From: Chloroflexi bacterium RBG_16_56_11
Lineage (GTDB): Bacteria; Chloroflexota; Dehalococcoidia; Dehalococcoidales; RBG-16-60-22
Assembly: GCA_001796865.1 (NCBI GenBank)
Contig: MGNQ01000041.1
Location: forward strand, 1 to 28,625
DNA length: 28,625 nucleotides
Direction: 5' to 3'
Below, one piece after another: positions 23,128-28,625 of the stretch; positions within the stretch are counted from its first letter, which is position 1; each line of letters opens with the position of its first letter. The translations under genes were made by a program, and so were the position numbers. Under the pieces are notes generated by a model. The model had not been told where the DNA came from. It saw only the letters and a list, made by a program, of their open reading frames with translations, and made no database searches.

Positions 23128-25251
23128 CTAGCCCCCTTTCCCCTTCCTGCGGCCGTCGATTTCCCTCAGGACTGCCGCGACCTCCGGCATCCCTGATATC
23201 TCGTCGAGACTGTACCGCGCCTTGCGGCGCCAGCTGGGGTACCTGTCGCCGGTGCCGGGCATGTTCTGCGACCTCGTTTCCAACCACAGGTCTTCCAGGT
23301 TGACCAGGACCACGCCAGCCCGGCTGGCGCTCAGGTAGGCCAGGCAGGCTTTCAGGACATCGCGGACTTCCGCGGCCCCGCCCTTTAGATAGCCAGTTTT
23401 TCGTAAGAACTGCGACAATGCCCTTTTTACCGAGCGGTTATCTCGCGATTCCCGGCGGGCGCCGGCTTCGTCAAGAAGCCCCAGTCCCTTCTTTTCCCTG
23501 ATATCATCTTCCTCCCAGAATGCCGTAAAGGGCGGCATGTCGTGGGTGTTCAGTGAAGCCACCGCCCGGGCAGGTATAGGGCGAACGGTACCTGTTTCCG
23601 TATCCGCCAGCTCGTATCGCAGGACATACATCCGGCGGAGTCCGTGCCGGGACATGGTGGGCCGTACATAGGACGGGACGATGCCCAGGTCTTCGCCAAC
23701 GATGGCGCTGCGGTGCCGGTGCGATTCCAGCGACAATATCGCGTAAAGCTCGTCGGCCCGGTAGCGGACATAGACGCCTTCGCTGGCGTCAATACCGCGC
23801 GGAATCCAGAACAGCCGGTGCAGTCCCATCACGTGGTCCAGGCGGAGCATTCCGGCATGCTGGAAATGATGACGCAGGTAGTCGATGACGTATCGGTAGC
23901 CCTGCTCCCTCACTTTTTCCGGGTGCAGAGGAGGAAATCCCCAGTCCTGTCCATTGGTAAAAACGGCGTCCGGCGGCGCCCCCGTGGACGCGTCGAGGGA
24001 AAATATACCGCGCTGGTGCCACACATCGAAACCTCCCGGATGGACACCCAGCGGCAAATCGAAATATATTTTAAGGCCTTTTTTAAGCGCCCTGTCCGAC
24101 ACTCCTTTTACCTGTTCATCGGCCAGCCACTGTGCGTAAAGGTAATAGTCCCGGGTGTGTTCATCGAAATCACCCCCGGCCAGTTTCCCGTCGCGCTGCC
24201 GCTGCGGCCACCGCGACCATGTTTCTCCCCGCTTTTCCAGGGTTGCCCGGAATGCCGCATATTCCGCAACGCATGGATGAGACTCTACAAAACTCCGTAA
24301 TTCGTCAAGGCGGCTTCCTCCCGCCAGTATCAGCCCGCGGTAAAGCTCCTCGATGACGCGCCGCTTCAAAGCCATCACGGCGCGGTAGTCAACCAGCGGA
24401 GTATCTCTCAACCTATTAATTTCCTTTGACGCCGCCGTTACCATGTCCCGCGCCGGTGACCATGAGTCCATTTCTGGCGACTTCGTAATGTCCACGTAGA
24501 ACTCGTTCCAGAGGAGCCGGCTGACCGGGGCGTACGGGCTGGGCTCGAAGGGCCGGTCGAGGAAGACCGGCAGCAGCGGCAGGGTCGCCACCACTTTTCC
24601 CCCCAACCCGGCCACGTAGTCGGCCAGCCTGCCGAGGCAGGAATAGTCGCCGCCGCCCCAGTCATCCCCCTTCTTGATTGCGTAAAGCGGCAAAAAAGCC
24701 CCCCAGAGCCTGTCTCTTCCTCGTGGTGAGTAGGCTTCCGTCGGCGCTGAGATGATGAGTGTCTCATAAATCCTGCCCGTTATCTCCGCCGAGAGCCGGT
24801 GATAACCCGGCGGCAATCTCCGGCGGACGGCCATCTTGCTTCTGATATACCGCTCGCCATCGACGTCGATGACCTTTTGAAAAGGCAAGTCGTCCGTCGA
24901 AAACACAAGGTCGATAGTCTCACCCGACTCCATTTGCAGTCGGCCGGGGCAGGCCACGCCGGCGAGCCCCTCCGGCAGGCATATTTCAACCTCCAGCCGC
25001 CCGTTCCAGGCGACCATTACCGGCTCCAGGACGCGGATTGCTTTTTTTCTTTCGTGCAGGGCCGAAGGGACGTCTGCGATAGAGTTCAACGGGGCGCCGA
25101 GTGCCCGGAGTGCGGCCAGGAGGCTATCTGCCGGGGCCGTTTTTCGCCGGTGGTCCATGTCAAAATAAGAGGTTTGTACGCCATACATCCCGGCCAGCCG
25201 GTAGAGGTCCGGGGTCGATTTAACATCAATCGGCGCCAGCTTCGAGTTCAT
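23128..25251 (-). CDS. malQ: 4-alpha-glucanotransferase (amylomaltase), GH77
   Basis: 707 residues, about the size of E. coli MalQ. Moves maltodextrin segments between alpha-1,4 chains and frees glucose. The N-terminal 190 residues are beta-rich, as in the long MalQ form of E. coli and mycobacteria. The GH77 core begins near RGRDRLWGAFLPLYAI. Catalytic residues are D472 in LRLDHVMGLHRLFW, E520 in VGEDLGIVPS and D571 in NTHDMPPFTAFW. The stop codon abuts the start of the GH57 gene. The ribosome binding site of the ATG is weak. Two overlapping minus-strand TATAAT boxes (25291-25296 and 25298-25303) lie about 40-50 bases upstream. It should supply glucan acceptors for GlgP and GlgE. Confidence 0.95.
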   Translation of the reverse strand: MNSKLAPIDVKSTPDLYRLAGMYGVQTSYFDMDHRRKTAPADSLLAALRALGAPLNSIADVPSALHERKKAIRVLEPVMVAWNGRLEVEICLPEGLAGVACPGRLQMESGETIDLVFSTDDLPFQKVIDVDGERYIRSKMAVRRRLPPGYHRLSAEITGRIYETLIISAPTEAYSPRGRDRLWGAFLPLYAIKKGDDWGGGDYSCLGRLADYVAGLGGKVVATLPLLPVFLDRPFEPSPYAPVSRLLWNEFYVDITKSPEMDSWSPARDMVTAASKEINRLRDTPLVDYRAVMALKRRVIEELYRGLILAGGSRLDELRSFVESHPCVAEYAAFRATLEKRGETWSRWPQRQRDGKLAGGDFDEHTRDYYLYAQWLADEQVKGVSDRALKKGLKIYFDLPLGVHPGGFDVWHQRGIFSLDASTGAPPDAVFTNGQDWGFPPLHPEKVREQGYRYVIDYLRHHFQHAGMLRLDHVMGLHRLFWIPRGIDASEGVYVRYRADELYAILSLESHRHRSAIVGEDLGIVPSYVRPTMSRHGLRRMYVLRYELADTETGTVRPIPARAVASLNTHDMPPFTAFWEEDDIREKKGLGLLDEAGARRESRDNRSVKRALSQFLRKTGYLKGGAAEVRDVLKACLAYLSASRAGVVLVNLEDLWLETRSQNMPGTGDRYPSWRRKARYSLDEISGMPEVAAVLREIDGRRKGKGG

Positions 25252-25290
25252 AGTGTTCGCCCGGATTTAACAGGGCAATGCATTTTGTGT

Positions 25291-25303
25291 ATTATATATT
25301 ATA
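25291..25303 (-). promoter_or_regulatory. Twin -10 boxes for malQ
   Basis: The AT-rich 25291-25303 contains two minus-strand TATAAT hexamers (25291-25296 and 25298-25303). No good -35 is found at 16-18 bases. The plus-strand reading also gives TATATT, so the same DNA may serve the small plus-strand gene at 25349. Confidence 0.4.
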
Positions 25304-25348
25304 AGGCGAGTTGCCTACCACCTTGAATCGCCAGGTAAAGGAAAAGAT

Positions 25349-25426
25349 ATGAAACTGTTGTACAGCCTGCTGGCCCTGGGTATCATCCTGCTGGTCGTGG
25401 GCCTGATTTTGCTTTTCACCTACTAG
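25349..25426 (+). CDS. 25-residue single-helix membrane peptide
   Basis: ATG 25349 to TAG 25424-25426 encodes a 25-residue peptide: MKLLYS, then an unbroken hydrophobic run of Leu/Ile/Val/Gly, ending in FTY. That is one transmembrane helix and nothing more. It has a purine-rich site (AAAGGAAAAG) about 7 bases before the ATG. It is the only gene between two divergent operons (malQ on the minus strand; the E1 genes end on the other side). I recognise no family. It could be a small membrane-protein regulator or a leader peptide; chance cannot be excluded for a gene this short. Confidence 0.5.
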   Translation: MKLLYSLLALGIILLVVGLILLFTY

Positions 25427-25490
25427 TGACCGGCGGATACCGTTCTCTAAAAAAGCAGTCATCCGCTGTCGGTTGATATCTGGAATGGGG

Positions 25491-25518
25491 TAAAACAGGA
25501 CCGTTCCGGAAGTCCTGT
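25491..25518 (-). terminator. Rho-independent terminator of the E1 operon
   Basis: Read on the minus strand, ACAGGAC and GTCCTGT (25512-25518 and 25495-25501) form a 7-bp stem around a 10-base loop that is itself self-complementary (TTCCGGAA). The stem is followed by TTTTA at 25494-25490. It lies about 30 bases after the stop of the E1 beta gene. Confidence 0.7.
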
Positions 25519-25548
25519 CTTCATATAAGCGTTAGATTAAAATCCGGA

Positions 25549-26514
25549 TTATTTCACGACCCGGGGGAATAAACTAAGGACGGCTTCCAGGATTTTTCCC
25601 CGGTCGGGAATGGCGTACTGCTCCATCGGCGGGCTGTAGGGAATCGGCACGTCGAGGCCGCAGACCCGCTGTGGCGCCGACTTCAACCGGGCGTAGGTCT
25701 CCTCGTCTTCGACGACGAGCGAGATTACTTCCGCAGCGGCGCTGCAAGTCCGGCAGGCCTCATCCACCACCACGAGTCTTCCGGTCTTCTTTACGGAACG
25801 CCTGATGGACTCGCGGTCCAGCGGCACCAGGGTGCGGGGGTCGACCACCTCGGCGGATATCCCCCGCGCCTCGAGCGCTACAGAGGCCGCCAGGGCCTCG
25901 TGGAGCATGCGGGACAGCGCCACGACCGTTACGTCCGTCCCCACCCTTTTCACGTCGGCCCTGCCGAAAGGAACGGTATAGTCCTCTTCCGGCACGTCGC
26001 CAGCGACCTGCCCGAGCAGCGTGTTTTCGAAAGAGATGACGGGGTTATTGTCCCGCAGAGCGGACTTCAAAAGTCCTTTGACGTCATACGCCGTGGTCGG
26101 CAGGATGATTTTCAATCCGGGAACGTTCATATACATCGAGTATGGTGAAATAGAGTGCTGGGCTGCCCAGTGCATCCCGGCCCCGAAACTCATGCGTATC
26201 AGCATCGGGAAACGTGCCTGCCCGCCGAACATGTAGGTAATCTTGGCAGCCTGGTTGACCATCTGGTCCATCGCCACGAAACCGAAGGTGGCCATACGCA
26301 GGTCGGCGATAGCCCGGTAGCCGGAGCCCGCCAGTCCGATGGCCGTTCCCACGAAGGCGGACTCCGATATCGGCGTCACCCTGACCCTTTCTTCGCCGAA
26401 CTCCTGGCGCAAATCCGGCTGAAGGTCGGTAGCCAGGTAAACGAGCTTGTTATCCCGCCGGAACTCTTCCTGGACGGCTTCGGCCGCAGCCCTGGCGTAG
26501 GCTATTTTTTTCAT
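25549..26514 (-). CDS. 2-oxoacid (pyruvate/acetoin-type) dehydrogenase E1 component, beta subunit
   Basis: 321 residues from ATG 26514. Partners with the alpha subunit to decarboxylate a 2-oxoacid (or cleave acetoin) with thiamine diphosphate. The N-terminal pyrimidine-binding domain has E51 in TPISESAFVG, which activates the cofactor, and Q-H120-S121. The C-terminal transketolase domain has VDPRTLVPLDRESI and RLVVVDEACRTC. Two positions usually His read as Asn: N130 in MNVPGLK (commonly HxPGLK) and N164 in FENTLL (commonly FEH). The frame is open to 26565, which would overlap the alpha gene; Met at 26514 begins the conserved KKIAYARAAAEA start and is preferred. No E2 or E3 gene is in the window. 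Confidence 0.88.
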   Translation of the reverse strand: MKKIAYARAAAEAVQEEFRRDNKLVYLATDLQPDLRQEFGEERVRVTPISESAFVGTAIGLAGSGYRAIADLRMATFGFVAMDQMVNQAAKITYMFGGQARFPMLIRMSFGAGMHWAAQHSISPYSMYMNVPGLKIILPTTAYDVKGLLKSALRDNNPVISFENTLLGQVAGDVPEEDYTVPFGRADVKRVGTDVTVVALSRMLHEALAASVALEARGISAEVVDPRTLVPLDRESIRRSVKKTGRLVVVDEACRTCSAAAEVISLVVEDEETYARLKSAPQRVCGLDVPIPYSPPMEQYAIPDRGKILEAVLSLFPRVVK

Positions 26515-26548
26515 TCCTGGTCTTTTCCTTTCAAATTCCTGGCAATTC

Positions 26549-27544
26549 TTACGCGGAATAGACATCGTCGAGAGCGTCCTCTGGCGCCGGTAGCGGGCTT
26601 TCCCGGGCGTAGACCACGGCCTCGTCGATGATGCCCATCACCTGGTCCTCTATTTTTTGAAGCTCCGGCCGGGTGACTATGCCGTCCTCCAGCAGTCTCC
26701 GCATGAAGCGGACGATAGGACATTTCTTTTTCCACGCCTCGATTTCCTCTTTCGGACGTGTATCCGGTATGGCTTCCGGAACGAAATGACCGGACCACCG
26801 GAAGGTCTTGAACTCGACGAAATACGGTCCCCCGCCCGCACGCACGTGTTCTATCGCAATCCTGGCCGCTTCCCGCACGGCGATGACGTCGTTGCCGTCG
26901 ACTGACGCCGTCGGCATGTCGTAGGCGGACGCCCGCTTTACGAGGTCGCCGCCGGCTATGGCATAAGTATAAGATGTGTTTACCCCGTACATGTTGTTCT
27001 CACAGGCGAACAAAAGGGGCAGTTTCCATATCGATGCCAGGTTCATGGACTCCTGGAACTCGCCTTCCTGGCAGGCCCCGTCGCCGAAAAACACGACCGC
27101 TATCTTCCCCTTACCGTCCAGCCTGGCCGCGAGGGCCGCCCCGGTGGCGATGGGCAGGCCGGCGCCCACGATACCGTTCGCCCCCAGGATACCGATTCCG
27201 AAATCGGCGATGTGCATCGAGCCGCCTTTGCCTTTGCAGTAGCCGGTCTTTTTCCCGAAGACCTCGGCCATCATGCGGCGGGTATCGGCCCCCTTGGCGA
27301 TAAGGTGTCCGTGCCCGCGGTGATTGGAGACGATACGGTCGCCTTCTATCAGGTTGCTGCAGACTCCGGTGGCTATCGCTTCCTGCCCGATGTACGGGTG
27401 GACCAGTCCCGGCACCGCGCCGTTTCTGACCTCCTGCGACGCCCTCTCATCGAAGCGCCGTATGGTCAACATGGTGCGGTACATGTTAATAAGCCCGGCG
27501 TTGTTCCTCGTCACTTTTCCGTCCCTTTTTGTTAGTTTATCCAT
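26549..27544 (-). CDS. 2-oxoacid (pyruvate/acetoin-type) dehydrogenase E1 component, alpha subunit
   Basis: 331 residues. The thiamine-diphosphate motif begins at G154-D155-G156 and closes at N183-N184 (about 30 residues apart, as in the family). Other marks are the substrate-channel H75-R-G-H78-G, GKGGSMHI (107-112) and the C-terminal SGH. Length and motif set match the PdhA/AcoA group. It pairs with the beta gene starting 34 bp downstream. The ATG at 27544 lacks a near ribosome binding site; a GTG at 27514 after AGGGACGG is an alternative. An imperfect inverted repeat overlaps its likely -10 (27563-27591). Without E2/E3 here, pyruvate versus acetoin versus branched-chain substrate cannot be decided. 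Confidence 0.92.
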   Translation of the reverse strand: MDKLTKRDGKVTRNNAGLINMYRTMLTIRRFDERASQEVRNGAVPGLVHPYIGQEAIATGVCSNLIEGDRIVSNHRGHGHLIAKGADTRRMMAEVFGKKTGYCKGKGGSMHIADFGIGILGANGIVGAGLPIATGAALAARLDGKGKIAVVFFGDGACQEGEFQESMNLASIWKLPLLFACENNMYGVNTSYTYAIAGGDLVKRASAYDMPTASVDGNDVIAVREAARIAIEHVRAGGGPYFVEFKTFRWSGHFVPEAIPDTRPKEEIEAWKKKCPIVRFMRRLLEDGIVTRPELQKIEDQVMGIIDEAVVYARESPLPAPEDALDDVYSA

Positions 27545-27562
27545 CGTAAGAATTGCTACTCC

Positions 27563-27591
27563 CCGGATATACTATAGCATAGTTATATCGG
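27563..27591 (-). promoter_or_regulatory. Inverted repeat overlapping the E1 alpha promoter
   Basis: CCGGATATACTAT (27563-27575) and ATAGTTATATCGG (27579-27591) pair as CCG/CGG, ATATA/TATAT and CTAT/ATAG, with one unpaired base on each side and a 3-base centre. It includes the best minus-strand -10, TATAGT (27571-27576), so it could be an operator for the E1 genes. It also lies after the MFS gene and could form a terminator-like hairpin, but no T-run follows. Confidence 0.45.
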
Positions 27592-27634
27592 ATAAGGCAT
27601 GCGTCCCCGGTGAGTTCAGCCAAGAGAGAGTCAC

Positions 27635-28625
27635 TCAGCGGCCGGTCGGTCCCGTCCCTTTTTTCCGCAGCCACAGCGCCGGTACTACCGCCGCCAGACA
27701 GATGCCCGCGGCGGCCAGGAAAAAGCTGGTGAAAAGCGCCAGGAGAGAGTCGGTCAGCTGCTGGGGGGCCTCCATAATCTCGGTCAGGGATATACCCGCC
27801 GTCATGAGGTGAAAGCGGTCCATTCCCCAGGCGGTGATAGCGGAAAGACCTATTATCATGCCCGTCATCCGCATCATCACCACCAGGGACGAAGCAATCC
27901 CCTTTTGCCCTTCTCCCACCGCGTCCAGGACCGCCGTGCCGAGCGGGGCGATGACCAGGCCGAAGCCGAGCCCGGAAACAGCCAGGTCGAGCGTTAAACG
28001 GGGGTCGGATACGGCCAGCGTCCAGCGACTCATCAAAAAGAAACCGATACCGCTCAGTACCAGCCCCACGATGGTCGGCAGGCGGTAGCCGAATCGCTTG
28101 CACAGGAAACCTCCCGCTATCGCCCCGGCGGAAAGCATTATGGTTAGTCGCAGCAGTCTGAGCCCTCCTTCCAGCGGCGAGGTGCCCAGGATGGTATCGC
28201 TCATCAGGGGAATGTTTACCATGGCGATGATGAGGGCGCCCCCGATGAGCAGGTTGGTCAGGTTGGCAATGGAAAAGGCGACACTCCGGAACATCGAGAG
28301 CTTGAACAGGGGCTCCGGGACTTTTACGACCCTCAATACGAAAAGTGTGAAGAACAAAAAAGACGCGGCGATGAAGCCGGGAAGGTACAGCCAGAAGCGC
28401 GGACTGCTCGCCTGCTGGGATATGCCCAGGCTGAATAGCGCCAGGCCTGCCGCCAGCAGCAATCCTCCCGTAAAATCGATTTTTCCTCCGGCAGGTTTGC
28501 CGGGGCCAAGGTAAAGGAAGACTATCAGGACTATTATCAGGCCGAGCGGCAGGTTGAGCCAGAATATCCATTTCCAGCCCCAGAACTGGGCCACCGCCGC
28601 CCCGTAAAACGGGCCGAGGGCGCCC
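27635..28625 (-). CDS. MFS transporter, DHA2/EmrB-type (5' end outside window)
   Basis: The frame is open to the right edge (residues GALGPFYGAAV precede the internal GTG at 28594), so the gene starts outside the window and the last 330 residues are seen. The stretch WGWKWIFWLNLPLGLIIV is the hallmark after helix 5-6 of 14-helix drug:H+ antiporters. About eight or nine further hydrophobic helices follow, with FGYRLPTIVGL (a motif-A-like loop) and FGLVIAPLGTAVLDAV. It should export drugs or other small amphiphiles through the inner membrane using the proton gradient. It ends in KKGTGPTGR. The stop is 90 bp before the E1 alpha start on the same strand. Confidence 0.88.
   Translation of the reverse strand, partial: GALGPFYGAAVAQFWGWKWIFWLNLPLGLIIVLIVFLYLGPGKPAGGKIDFTGGLLLAAGLALFSLGISQQASSPRFWLYLPGFIAASFLFFTLFVLRVVKVPEPLFKLSMFRSVAFSIANLTNLLIGGALIIAMVNIPLMSDTILGTSPLEGGLRLLRLTIMLSAGAIAGGFLCKRFGYRLPTIVGLVLSGIGFFLMSRWTLAVSDPRLTLDLAVSGLGFGLVIAPLGTAVLDAVGEGQKGIASSLVVMMRMTGMIIGLSAITAWGMDRFHLMTAGISLTEIMEAPQQLTDSLLALFTSFFLAAAGICLAAVVPALWLRKKGTGPTGR

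Noticed and set aside
27537..28571. Minus-strand 344-codon frame offset from the MFS gene
   Set aside because: It is rich in Arg, Pro and Gly with no membrane helices, whereas the other frame gives a clear MFS protein.

Overview
This window looks like a chromosomal segment of a Chloroflexota bacterium, probably Dehalococcoidia-like. That is an inference from gene content. It carries gene families otherwise best known from Actinobacteria (SCO1664-family kinase-like protein, DUF3090, GlgE, a mycoredoxin-like glutaredoxin), a dolichol-kinase-like CTP:lipid kinase, stand-alone SnoaL-like proteins and a DUF3536 GH57 protein. Base composition is moderately GC-rich, with a visibly more AT-rich left end. 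There are no rRNA genes, complete tRNAs, transposases or CRISPR arrays.

Layout. (1) 1-1059: tail of a TPR-type protein and an alpha/beta hydrolase. (2) 1261-5683: a DUF3090 gene converges on a minus-strand run of SCO1664-family kinase-like protein, large VWA protein and inositol-monophosphatase-family phosphatase. This is a variant of an uncharacterised actinobacterial trio in which the usual phosphomutase is not seen. (3) 5684-6265: a non-coding stretch with the 3' half of a tRNA-Lys(CTT), probably the scar of tRNA-directed integration. (4) 6266-9886: ECF sigma factor, membrane anti-sigma-like protein and VWA lipoprotein. The sigma gene and the lipoprotein gene share an almost identical two-part promoter (GTAATACT, 13 bases, CGTATATATAT), which suggests sigma autoregulation and a direct target. 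A strong terminator follows. (5) 10199-14091: SnoaL-like protein, lipid kinase, glutaredoxin, SDR with an ester-cyclase-like partner, and a duplicated cupin-like protein. (6) 14257-25251: a six-gene alpha-glucan locus. glgP, glgE, glgB and a SemiSWEET sugar transporter lie on the plus strand. They converge with malQ and a DUF3536/GH57 gene on the minus strand. (7) 25349-25426: an unlisted 25-residue membrane peptide. (8) 25549-28625: 2-oxoacid dehydrogenase E1 beta and alpha genes with a terminator and a promoter-overlapping inverted repeat, then the 3' part of a DHA2-type MFS exporter.

How it fits together. The glg locus should polymerise maltose-1-phosphate (GlgE), branch (GlgB), phosphorolyse (GlgP) and rearrange (MalQ) an alpha-glucan. 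The SemiSWEET, overlapping glgB by 4 bp, could move a small sugar across the membrane. Enzymes that make maltose-1-phosphate (TreS/Pep2 or GlgC/GlgM) are not in the window. The most novel-looking points are the shared ECF promoter pair, the rearranged kinase/DUF3090 module joined to a phosphatase and a VWA protein, the SemiSWEET coupled to GlgB, and the tRNA scar that predicts an island to the left.
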